DNA of 64,000 nt from Cryptomeria japonica. Taxonomy: Eukaryota > Streptophyta > Pinopsida > Cupressales > Cupressaceae. Positions 46,801 through 56,739 of this stretch are shown here, piece after piece. The stretch covers positions 826,884,897 to 826,948,896 of the forward strand of contig NC_081411.1 in NCBI RefSeq assembly GCF_030272615.1. Direction: 5' to 3'. The notes below the pieces were generated by a model. The model did no database searches and was not told the DNA's origin. It saw only the letters and a list, made by a program, of their open reading frames with translations. The position numbers and the translations under genes were made by a program. Each line of letters opens with the position of its first letter. The stretch's first letter is position 1.

Positions 46801-47341
46801 TTGAAGAAGAGGGATTGCCCCCATGACTGGTAATCACAGGAGGAATGTCTTGTATAGAAGTAGCCATTATGTTTGATGTAAAGGTAGGTATGCTAGCAAT
46901 AGAAGTGGTCAAAGGAATAGAATGATTGTCTTGTGTAGGAGGTTGTGTATAACCTAAAGTTTCAGCACAACTCTTCATAGGCATCACATTTGAATCCACA
47001 ATGTGTGCAATACCACGCAAAATATCAATTCCATTTTTATCACTTTGAAGCATGTGTTTTAGACCCTCAATTAAAGGAAGAGCTTGACTATCGGGATACT
47101 CATGAGACATCCATTGGTGAAAATCATCAAATTGGTTATCCAATTTCGAAAGTTGTTCAACAGAAACCTCATGGGGAGCTTCTTCATCATTAGGAGGATT
47201 AGAGGAATTACCCATGTCCTCGTTAAAAAGGCTATTCAAATTAGGTTCCATCTCCTCGGTAGTTAAACCTCGGAAAGACTTAATTCTACGGCTTCGTCTA
47301 ACGGGAATAGTGTAAGTAGGGCTTGTTGTTGTAAAACTCAT
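43889..47341 (-). pseudogene. Gag-protease polyprotein of element C
   Basis: The frame has 1,151 codons from ATG 47,341 to a stop at 43,889 and no frameshift. Five internal stops are visible: TGA 46,418, TGA 45,998, TAG 45,959, TAA 45,146 and TGA 44,354 (lowest coordinates). Each differs from CGA, CAG or CAA by one C-to-T change. In order: a basic start (PVRRSRRIKSFRG), a Pro/Ser-rich N-terminus, the gag core beginning LYNGKGDPLTHVKTFQ at about 46,380, a zinc-knuckle-like FCHFHRQPGHDTEKC at about 45,610, and a protease-like segment with GVLIDPSCMVNV and KLGYPWLSSM. The catalytic triplet is DPS, unusual for an active protease. A long Pro-rich and acidic tail of unknown role follows to the end. 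Confidence 0.85.
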
Positions 47342-48494
47342 GCACTAGAGAGAGAGAAAAGATTTTGATTTTAGAGGTAGCAATTTTCAGTAAAACCAGC
47401 CAATCTTCCAGATTTAAGCTGTTAAATGCAATCACGACAGTCTCCCGAAATTTCAAAAAAAATGTTCGGGACCGTGGCGCTCGGAGTGCAACACGGTCCT
47501 TGCAACTTTTTTCGAAATTTGCAGGGATAAAAGGTATGATGATTTTAGAGCTAATCTGAAAAAATTGAGGGATTTTACGATCTGTAGATAGGCCAAATTA
47601 AAGTTGCAATCTCAAAATTGAACCCTACCAAGATTGTCGAAAAATGCAAAATTTTGAATTTTGAAAAAGAGAGGGAAACTGAAATTTTGAATTTTATGAT
47701 TTTAGAGGGAATATCAAAAGCAATGCAAGTTTTGAAATTTAAAAATTGACTCAATTTCACGCAAAATTCAATTTTGAAAGCAGAAATCAAAGTTGTTGTA
47801 ATTAAGCACTTAATTTCAAAAGTCACAAATTGCAAGAATTTGAATAAAGCACTGAAATTTCGAATGAATGCAAACACAATTTTCAGATTTAAGACAATAA
47901 GAACACAATTTTGACACAAAATTTCAATTTCGATGATTTTTGAATGATTAGAAGCCTTAATCCAAGCAATCACAAGACCAACTTTGACTGTAATTTTGAA
48001 AGTGTTATAATTGATAAAATCAGCCAAAATTCTGGATTTTAGCAGGAAAATACAGTAAGATCTCGCTCCCGAAATTTCAGAAAAAATGTCGGGGACGATG
48101 GTGCTCGGAGTGCACATGGTCCTCGCAACTTTTTTCCAAATTTTTAGGGATGAAAGATATTGTGATTTTATTGCAGAATCCAAAGTTACAGCTGATTTGG
48201 AGATGTTTTGATCAGTGAAATTGTCGGACAAAGATTGAATTAAGAGGGTTTCAAAAATTAGGGTTTTGACACTTAACCACTTAATTTTCAAAATTAAAGC
48301 ACAGATATGAATTGATAATTTGTAATAGAAAAGCAGATCTGAAGCAAGTTTTAACAATTAAACATTTCGCAAGTTCAATGTTCAAAAAGAAAATTTAGGG
48401 TTTTTATGCAATCACCTCTAAAATTTTGCAAAAGATCAAACATGGAAATGTAATCAATTTTTTCAGATCTAAGCATGAAAAATAAGAAAGGATG
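47342..48494 (-). other. 5' leader of element C with two related GC-richer blocks
   Basis: The leader is AT-rich and non-coding. Two blocks at about 47,395-47,530 and 48,020-48,150 resemble one another: both contain CCCGAAATTTCA, a GGGAC(C/G) word, TGCTCGGAGTGCA or GCGCTCGGAGTGCA, and CGCAACTTTTTTC-type words. They look like an old internal duplication. Confidence 0.6.
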
Positions 48495-48512
48495 TTCACG
48501 TCGGGTTCACCA
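48495..48512 (-). promoter_or_regulatory. Primer-binding site of element C
   Basis: The element strand reads TGGTGAACCCGACGTGAA, three bases inside the 5' LTR. It is complementary in form to a tRNA 3' end with CCA. Element B carries the same site with one difference. Confidence 0.8.
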
Positions 48513-48515
48513 AAA

Positions 48516-49759
48516 TGTAAAGCGGAAAATCGCAATCGAACCCTAGTTGCACTCCCCTCTTCCAACTCCGAGGAGAGAGAAGGGAGGTTCGCTAGGGTTG
48601 GATGGTTTTCACTTAAGGGAGAGACTTTACATTCAAAAGAGGGGTTGAAACTCATAAGATCCAATCCCACACAATGTAAGATTGGATGCTAAATGAATTT
48701 CAAGGGTTAGGAAAGCAAGGCTACCCTCTTTTGTAAAGAATGTTGTTAAAGAAATTAAGTTAGGAATGCATAGAAAGTCATAAAGATTCGCTTATAAACT
48801 GAGTTAGGGATATAGGATGAAGCTGCGGACCTGGAATTAGCAGTAAAATGTTGATATGGCGCTATCCTGCAAATTTGAGCAAAAGTTGTCGGGACGATGG
48901 CGCCCCGCGCCACGGTCCTCTGAAAAATCTGCGAAACGAAGGGGGATCTGTTCGTCTCTGCACAAGGATTCCAGATCTTCAATCTCAGCCGCGTACCTGC
49001 AACCTACACACAAAAAAGCAAAGACGATTGGGGGGTTAGGGATTAGGGGTTTGCCTTTAGGTCAAACCCCGGTTTTGGAATTAACCAAGAAATGAGCAAG
49101 TGCTGTAAATGTAAATGACTATAATGTAAAACAAGTACTAATACCTTGTTCTAAGGATGTTTGTATCCTTATGTGCGAAGGTTTAGATGTTGTTGTTTTT
49201 TGTATGTTGTAGTAGCATGTAGTAAGTGATCTCCTCTTCAATGGTTGAATCCATGTCTTGAATGCAACACTTAGCCTTGAATGGAGACTTGAAATGATCA
49301 ATTGCTTAAATGCTTGAATCTTGCTTTCGCCTTTTTTCCATCTATCGAATGAAAGAGGAAAATGTAGTTTATATACTTGTCAATTAGGGCTAAAAGACTG
49401 ATTTTCCCGACCTTAGGCCGACCAGGAAATGTAATTTCCAAATTGCAAACAAAAAGACCCGCAATCTCCTTAGGAGACCGGGCCCAAAATAGGACCCAGG
49501 GACCAGGGCACTGGGCGCCATGGTCCTGGGGACCAGGGTGCTGGGCGCCCTGGTCCTGAGGGACCAGGGCGTTGGGCGCTCTGGTCCCACCTCCCGGGAC
49601 AGCAGGGTGCAAGGAGGTTCAGGCCAGGGTGCTTGAAAAATGCAGTTTTTGGTGTCGTGTGCAAGTTTCGGGGTCTCCATTCATGTTGCGTGTTGCGTCG
49701 CCATTGTGAAGACCCAAATGCGGTCGAAATTGCGAGTGTCGTAATTTTAGGACGCTACA
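48516..49759 (-). repeat. Right LTR (5' LTR) of element C
   Basis: 1,244 bp, starting TGTAAAGCGG and ending GCTACA on the plus strand, with few differences from the left LTR. It holds three GC-rich palindromic units (about 49,500-49,590) against two in the left copy. That extra unit accounts for most of the length difference. Confidence 0.92.
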
Positions 49760-49764
49760 CATCT
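49760..49764. repeat. Target-site duplication CATCT (right) of element C
   Basis: This is the exact copy of 41,920-41,924, directly after the LTR end GCTACA. Confidence 0.92.
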
Positions 49765-50720
49765 TTTCCAAAAAATTCATTCTGATAACTATCAATTTCT
49801 CTCTCTCGGTAGAAATTTTTGTCATCCTTCCAGAATGAACTGTCATCTTTTCTTACTTCCATGTCCTTGCTATGATCTATTCAGTTTCCTCTTCCTCTGG
49901 AAAACCTTCCACCTCTACCTCGTTGTCTCTACTCATGTCTTTTGTTCAACTTCTCTTTTGCTTTCAAGGCATACTAGTACGTTTCTTCAACACTCTGCAA
50001 CTTGATCAAACTAATTTCATCTTGTATAGAAATCTGCAATCCATTCAAATATCTCACAACTTGTTCAACCTCATCATCGACATGTTTGAATCTGATACTC
50101 AACTTGTAGAATGCTTTGGTATAGTCATTCACACTAGACTCCTTCTACTTCAAATTTTGCAACTTTCAGAATAGATTTACTTGATAATCAACTGGCATAA
50201 ACTTTGATTTTAACTTAGCAACCATCCACTCCCATGATTTGATCTTCTCTTTACCTCTTCTTTGTCTATCAACTCGCAAATGCTCCCACCAAACAAATCC
50301 ATGACCTCTGAACTGGGTATAGGCATATTTTACCTTCCTATCCTCTGTGGTGTTCTCAAAATCAAAATACTTCTCCATCTTCGAGATCCAATCCATCAAT
50401 TCATCTGAATCCAATTTACCATCATACTTCAATGGGGTATAATGTGTTTTAGTATTTTCCCTACTCAAAACCCTCAAGAACCTCTCTTCATCATATCAAT
50501 CATCGATAGATTTGCTACTTGTTTTGTTGGTGCTTCTTCTTCTTCATCTTCACTCACATATTCAATATGTCTACCTCTTCTCTGGGATGTCTCAACGACT
50601 TCCAACTGGGCTGCAATTCCTCTCAACATTTCCATCACAACAAGGTTTGCATTCCCACATGCTCCACCATTCCTATTTCCTCTTCACGCCATCTTCATGC
50701 CAATCCTCTGCAGTTGCAGG
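49765..50720 (-). pseudogene. Gag gene of a Ty3/gypsy element (element D), part 1
   Basis: The minus-strand frame 50,477-50,166 shows a gypsy gag core: YDGKLDSDELMDWISKMEKY, FRGHGFVWWEHL and KSKFMP. It continues with stops through a basic RGRGGRFSRGRG segment to KDDKNFYRERE at about 49,790. The N-terminal part, 50,500-50,720, is Glu-rich. The gag is interrupted by element C at 49,764 and resumes at 41,924. Gag proteins form the particle that packages element RNA. It is broken by stops and by the insertion. Confidence 0.75.
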
Positions 50721-50744
50721 TCGGATCCATAATCCGCCACCCCA

Positions 50745-51535
50745 CAACAATATTTTTAGGACAATGCAATTTTCGAAATGAAATCTTGCTTGGATACCCC
50801 TTGGTACAGTCACCGATTGGGAGAGACCTCAAAGAGATCAATCTAGATTGGTCAACAAGAGTAAACACAATGGAAACATGAGGAGATGGTGGAGGCAATG
50901 TAGAACTGAGTGAATTAGATCATAAAAACTGATTATAGATAACCGATAACATCCAAGTTACAAGATTCGGCTCACTGGCCTGCTACATACATGCTCAATT
51001 ACACAATCGGTCAACTCTAAACCTCTAAATCTTAGTATATATCTTCTATTTTCTACTTTCTGAATTATGATGCTTAATTACATGGATTTATATGGTGTAG
51101 AGTGATATGGTTGACCCAAGAGGGATCAAATACCAAGAACAAGATCAAACATGTAAAACCAACAGGTTGGCCTCTCCCAAAGAGATTGCTCCAAAAAATC
51201 CAAAGGATGAAGTGTCGATCATAGGGAAGGTCATCCATACGCCAAGGAACACCAGAATCAATGAACTAGGGCTTTGCAAGCTACAGAAGGGATCTGAGAG
51301 ATTTACCAATAGCAAATAGGTCCAGGCAGTTCCAGTACCAAAAAGCTGTCTCAGAATCCAGAATCAATAACTTGCCGGAAAATGGTCCAAATGCTCCACG
51401 GTTCATGAATAAGGAAGATGATCATGTCCTCAAGCAAAATTCAGCTCCACAAGATCTGATGAGCCAATGCAAGAAAATGCAAAAATAAATGTTGAAACTA
51501 CAAAACAAAAAATAAACAAAAAAGAAATAAGATTG
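50745..51535 (-). mobile_element. Probable LTR of element D
   Basis: This non-coding block lies where the 5' LTR of element D is expected, between its gag and the copia remnant. Its ends could not be fixed, and no second copy is in the window. TGGCGGATTATGGATCC on the minus strand at about 50,727-50,743 may be its primer-binding site. Open frames such as 51,107-51,319 (+) show no domain. Confidence 0.4.
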
Positions 51536-52640
51536 CCAAGAACTGGGGATGCTCCTACATCACTTTGGCTAGTTACCTTGCGTTTTCCAGCAATCTCTTG
51601 CATAATGACCAAATTTATGGTAGTTAAAACACTCCAAATTGCTCTTGTCATACCTCTAATTTGAGCTGTTGATCTTCTTGCCTTGTTTGGAGTTATTTTG
51701 AGAGCTTCTTGCTCCCTCTTAGTTTTTTTCTCATCCTAAGCTATCTTCATTGCCACGACCTCTACCTCTTGAACTCCTATTGCTTCTTCCTCTCCCCCTA
51801 CCTCTTGCATTGGCTTGAGCTTTGAAATCTTGCTTTTGGGAAGATGTAGGAAACCTATTTAGATGTTGGTCATGGGTTTGAAGAGAACCCATCAACTCAT
51901 CAACTATCAATACTGACAAATCCTTTTCCTCTTTAATGGCAATCATTATTGCATCAAACTTGGATGGCAAACTCTGAAGGATTTTCTCAACAATCCTTTG
52001 CTCCTCCATGGTTTCTCCATTTGTGCTTAGTTGGTTCAAAAAACTAGAGATTCTTGTATGAAACTTTGAAATGGACTCACTGTCCTTCATTTGAAGAGTC
52101 TCAAAATCTCTTCTAAGCATTTCAAGCTTCACCAATCTGACTTTATCAGTTCCCTTGTAGCTAGTTTGGAGGATTTCCCATGCTTCCTTAGCATAGTTAG
52201 TTGCTTCTATTATGGGAAATATGGCCTTTGTCAAGGCTGCTTCAATCAAACTCAATGCATTAGCATCTTTCCTCCTTGTTTCCCTCAACTAGTTCTTTTG
52301 ATTGTTTGTGAGGGCAAATAGTTAGTTGCTGCTATTATGGGAAATATGGCCTTTGTCAAGGCTACTTCAATCAAACTCAATGCATTAGCATCTTTCCTCC
52401 TTGTTTCCCTCAACTAGTTCTTTTGATTGTTTGTGAGGGCAACATATTGAGTTGGATCAATCGTATCCACAAACCCAGTGACACAAAGTTCCCAAAAATC
52501 ATTTGCAACCATGATGGTCTTCATCTTCTTGGCCCAAACATCATAATTTTGTCCAATAAAGGATAGAGGTTGCTTCCAGCTCTTTACTTAATCTTCAGTC
52601 GTGTCTCCTACACACAAAACTCAAACACCTAGAAAAATAC
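51536..52640 (-). pseudogene. Ty1/copia-type gag gene (element E), truncated
   Basis: The minus-strand frame 52,288-51,731 reads a copia gag of the UBN2 type: AKEAWEILQTSYKG, KLEMLRRDFETLQMKDSESI, EEQRIVEKILQSLPSKFD, then an RGRGRGRSNRSSRGRGRG stretch. A zinc knuckle lies near 51,600 with its second Cys changed (CFNYHKFGHYARDC). Upstream, 52,445-52,600 encodes the gag start (NYDVWAKKMKTIM). It is truncated after the knuckle, so protease, integrase and RT are missing. In active elements gag packages the element RNA. A 125-bp tandem duplication breaks its N-terminal part. Confidence 0.8.
52195..52442. repeat. 125-bp tandem duplication in the copia gag
   Basis: The segment beginning TTGCTTCTATTATGGG at 52,201 is repeated at 52,326 with few changes, an offset of 125 bp. 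Since 125 is not a multiple of three, the duplication also shifts the gag frame. Confidence 0.88.
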
Positions 52641-52680
52641 AAATACCCAAATGCAAGGATTTAGGGATCTATATCTCTAT

Positions 52681-52693
52681 AGCTCTGGTACCA
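52681..52693 (-). promoter_or_regulatory. Primer-binding site of the copia element
   Basis: TGGTACCAGAGCT on the minus strand is one base away from the initiator-Met tRNA site TGGTATCAGAGC used by most plant copia elements. It lies two bases inside the LTR at 52,696. Confidence 0.75.
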
Positions 52694-52695
52694 TC

Positions 52696-53393
52696 TGAAA
52701 GAGATCAAAATCTCTCAAGTTGGGTGGACCCAAACACACACAGAGACTAGTGTCTCAATTCCCAAACAACTAGGAATAAAGCCATGGAGAATAAACTCAA
52801 AACACACAAGGAGACATGCAATCTTTCTTGTTTTCTATTAAATGACTGGAAATGACAAAATAGAAAATGTAAACTAACTACTTATTAAAATTCTACAGGC
52901 AGCAATTAGGAGCTGCATTCAATCATACAAAAAATAAGGTTTCTCTAAACTTACTACAAATCAAATCTGCTCACTTGGAGCTACACATAGTTAGGAGCAA
53001 TCATTGCTCAACTGACAAACCATACAGTTAGGAGCTATCTTTTCTCTATTGACAAAACACACATAGGCTATTGTTGTTCACAATATTCTCTGCACTCACT
53101 CTGGAGCTGCACTTCTTCTTTGATCTACTAATCTACAATGTGAACTTAATTGGACTGGACATAATGCCTAGAGAATGTTCTCCCTTTTTGTCTCTTTTTT
53201 GTCCACTAAAAATCCCCCCCCAAATTCCAAATTCAAAATCATAGCTACCACATTAACTCTTTCATTAATAGCTGTTGGGATGGAGATCCCAAAGTCAATC
53301 TCCTCCAGGCTATTTTGTTGAGGCTTTCCTGATAGGTAGGTTGGGAGATATATGCGTTGGGGGTTGATGGGGCTCAAGGTAATAAATATTTCC
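52696..53393 (-). mobile_element. 5' LTR of the copia element (element E)
   Basis: The block starts TGAAAGAGATC next to the primer-binding site. It ends at about 53,393, where similarity to the TIR exon of TNL copy A begins. No partner LTR remains. A run of CCCCCC lies at about 53,215. The right end is set by the start of TNL similarity, so it may be a few bases off. Confidence 0.6.
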
Positions 53394-54728
53394 AATGAAA
53401 GGAATCCATGTTGATACTTTTTTGCAGTATGAAAACAAGGGTAGATACAGCCTACACAGGCTTCAAGAGTGGAAAATTGCACTCTTGACAAGGTCTATTT
53501 ATACACTGGTCATATCATCAAAGATAATGAGTACGTACTAAACATTTGTCCTCTCAACCTCAATGAATATATGTGTTCTTTCCTTGATTTATGTATTTAA
53601 TTTTAGCCTAATAATCTGTTCTATTGTGTTTTTTAATGTTTTTGGTTGTTCAGTGATGAAGTGAGGTTAATGAAGAATATTGTGAATACTATATTGAAAT
53701 AAATAAACAACATGCCACTAGTGGTTGTGAACCATCCAATCGGTCTCAAAGAAATAGTACTAGGCTTTGAGATGAATACACTCCAATCTAGCCAGCGGGG
53801 TGTACAAATCATGGGAGTTGAGGGCATAGGTGGCTCCGATAAAACCACACTCACCAAAAAGTTATACAACGAAAGATGTTCATCCATGGAGAGGTCTAGT
53901 TTTATGTTTGACGTTAGAGATGGTGCAGCCAAAGGCACGTTTTAGAATAAGAAGATTCAACTTCTCAAAGACCATGGTGTAACAAATCCAACATTTGACA
54001 ATAAAGAGAAAGGTAAGGCCATTCTTGCAAAGAATTTGAGATTGACATCTGTGAGGGCGCTCATTGTTCTTGATGATGTTGGTCATCTAAACCAATTAGA
54101 TGCTCTGTTTCCAGTAAAAGACAACCTTGGAGGGGGGGAGTCTTATCATTGTTACAACATGGGAGAATGAAGTCCTTAGATCTAAAGGTATATTATCTGT
54201 GTATAAAATGAGAGCACTCAATCCCATTTATGTAGAGCAACTTTTCTGTTGGCATGCTTTATCACAATCCATTCTTTTCAATGAATTTGAGAAGCTTGTT
54301 GAAAAATTCTAGATGCTTGCAATAGATTACCCTTGTCCATCAAGGTATTTTGAGTACTCTTACATGCAAAGTTCCACAAAGAATATTGGGAGTCCCTATT
54401 GCAAAAGATCTCTAGAATATTGCTTGATGATATTAAAGAGAAACTCAAATTAAGTTATGATGCCCTTGATTATGAAGAGAAGGAGATGTTCCTCGATATT
54501 GCTTGTTTCTTTTCAGGAGAAGATAATAGTTTGGCAATTGAAGTATGGAATGGTTCAGAGTGGAGTGGTCTCTATGATTGTGAAAAGCTCTTCAACAAAT
54601 ATTTGATTGAATTTGACAAGAACAATCACATAATAATACACGATCACTTGAGAGATTTAAGTAAAGAAATTACAAATCAACATTCTCCATACAGACTTTG
54701 GTTACCCCAGCAGATTATTGAGATAGAA
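53394..54728 (+). pseudogene. TIR-NB-LRR copy B, truncated at both ends
   Basis: This is a close relative of the gene at 3.1-7.8 kb. The end of the TIR exon (53,394-53,530) is followed by a conserved intron and the NB-ARC exon (53,654-54,728). Damage is clear: TAA at 53,700-53,702, the P-loop reads GGSDKTT where GGSGKTT is required, TAG at 53,943-53,945, one extra base in a G run at 54,131-54,139, and a TAG at about 54,310 after a one-base loss. Kinase-2 (ALIVLDDVG) and the RNBS-D region remain readable. The front half of the TIR domain was removed at the copia LTR; all LRR exons are missing, and the LINE begins shortly after the next donor site. Confidence 0.9.
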
Positions 54729-55071
54729 GTGAGATTAATACTTTCTTCTATTTCATGAGTAGACAATAGAAAGGAAAACATATTTTGTGTTTATGTTTTT
54801 TTTTTAGTTTGAGGAGAAAAAAAAATATAATAGAAAAAAGAGAAGTAATTTTACAAAGGATTCCAAGTGAATTGTAGAAGATTTTATAAAGAATTTCCTG
54901 CCGACAGGAGTACCTAGGCATCTACGTGGAGGAGTTAATCTCCTCCACTCGGTTTGCTTTTCTCCCACTTACTCTTTTTTGCTTTGTGTTTCATTTAATC
55001 TGCTCTATAATATTTATTACAATTAACTCCACCCTTCCGCCCACCCCGCGCGATCTTAACCGTGGTTCTCA

Positions 55072-56727
55072 ATGGAGCCAGAGTCAGATGGACTTAGTGT
55101 TAATAACCCTAAACCCATGCTACAAACATTACCAACCCCAACAAAGTCATTTGCCGAGACCGTTGCCCTGCCTGCAAATGGAGTCCGCTCGTCGACGCAC
55201 TTCCTTATGACTCTTGTAGACGAAGGACCCAATAAGGATGGTAAGTCCCCTTGCAATACCTCGGACCCCTTTTGCATTTCGCCAAACATTGAAATGTTGA
55301 ATGAAATTACTTTAGAAAAGCATAGGTTATGTGACACTACCATTTTTTTTGCCTGTGTTGATGCTCAAAAATTTCCACCTAGGAAATTCGTAGATGACTG
55401 GTTTCACAACCTATGGAATCTCAAACTAGGGCTTAAAATCATGTTTTGTAGACAAATACAGAGAGGTCTTTTTCTCATTTTCTTTAATTCACATGAAGCC
55501 CAATTGGAAGCACTTAAACGCTAGTACTGGATGGTTGGGAATACCTCTTTTCGAGCCCTAGCTTGGTCTCCAGAGGCGGTTAATGAGGAAGTCCTCGCAT
55601 TATCCTCTCCTAGATGGGTCATCCTCAAGGATGTCCCCCCTTTTTTGTGGTGTTTCCTTCCCCAATTAATGGAACCATTTGGCAAAATGATTTGGATAGA
55701 TGAAACTGCTCGGTTGGTGCCCAATCTAGATGCAAGAATGCTTGTCTCAATCAAGCTCCGAATTGACATTCCACCATCCTTAAACCTAGATATTAATGGA
55801 GACACATTCATCTGCCTGATTGAAATGCTTGGAGGGTTGAATGCATGTTTTCTTTGCAAGAAAGAAGGGCATATTTGTAAAAATTGCCCAATTATTAATC
55901 GTAGGAAGCAAAAACATAATCCAAGTGAAACTATTGTAAACCATAAAAATGTTAATGATCTACAATCTCCCCCTCCCTGCTCTGCTAATGAGATGTCTAA
56001 TCCCACTCCTAATAAGGTTAACCCTCTCAAGCCCGATCTTGCACCTGTAGCCCTCGAACTCCTCATCCCTGTTTCCGACCCTTCTCAAAATCTTGTAAAA
56101 ACCCCCTCAGATGGTTTTCAACTTGTTACCTCAAGGAAACGAAGACGTAAAGTTACCCCTCTTAATGCCCTAAGTCTTAGCCGCTACTCCAATAACCAAT
56201 TGGCCTCTGCTCTTAAACCCTAGGACCCTGATCCATCACCTGTTAATTCTATGGTTAGAAATATGGTTAAAAATCTGGAAAAACCCAATTGTGGTGATGA
56301 TGGTGCTAGCATTGGTAAGAACCCTGCAATGATGCTCAGTTTCAGTACCCCCATTCAATCAATCTCCTCTTCACCTGCAAGGCTTATTACTGACACTAAC
56401 ACCATCATTCCCTCGACTACATCTTCGCTCAAAGAACTAGAAGACAATCATATTATAGAAGTTATCTATGCCAATAAGGGTCTAGAGGAAATTAGAGCTA
56501 GCAATATGCTCTCTGGCTTTCCAGGCTCCCAGTTGTCTAGGTCCGACATAGGAGAAAATACAGATAGTAGAGCTGAGCTTCCCGAAACCAATGAAGATGA
56601 TGAGGACCTTATCAAAGGGAACTCCCGAAATAAAAACAAAGGTAGGCCTCTGGGCTCCAAAAACAAGAAGAAATCTAGTGACCAGCAACAGTCTCCCTAC
56701 CAACCCCCCTCAAATCCTCCACTTTGA
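55072..56727 (+). pseudogene. LINE ORF1: RNA-binding protein with zinc knuckle
   Basis: The 552-codon frame is split by TAG at 55,522-55,524 and TAG at 56,221-56,223, both plausible CAG-to-TAG changes, with no frameshift. The first part resembles the DUF4283-type domain of plant L1 ORF1 proteins. A CCHC zinc knuckle, CFLCKKEGHICKNC, follows at about 55,846. The C-terminal third is low complexity, ending in a Lys-rich and Asn/Lys stretch (GRPLGSKNKKKSS). ORF1 proteins bind the LINE RNA and help form the transposition complex. Confidence 0.8.
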
Positions 56728-56739
56728 TGAAATACATAT

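Larger units (their letters stand above)
41925..49759 (-). mobile_element. Non-autonomous gag-protease LTR retrotransposon (element C)
   Basis: The 7,835-bp element has LTRs 41,925-43,146 and 48,516-49,759, ends TG...CA, and the target duplication CATCT. It is read on the minus strand: LTR, primer-binding site, 1.2-kb leader, one gag-protease frame (47,341-43,889), 0.7-kb tail, purine tract, LTR. There is no reverse transcriptase, RNase H or integrase, and no space where one was lost after insertion. It must rely on enzymes from another element. Its primer-binding site matches that of element B at all but one position, and its zinc-knuckle type is the same, so a Tat/Ogre-type helper is likely. 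It is nested in the gag gene of element D. Confidence 0.9.
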
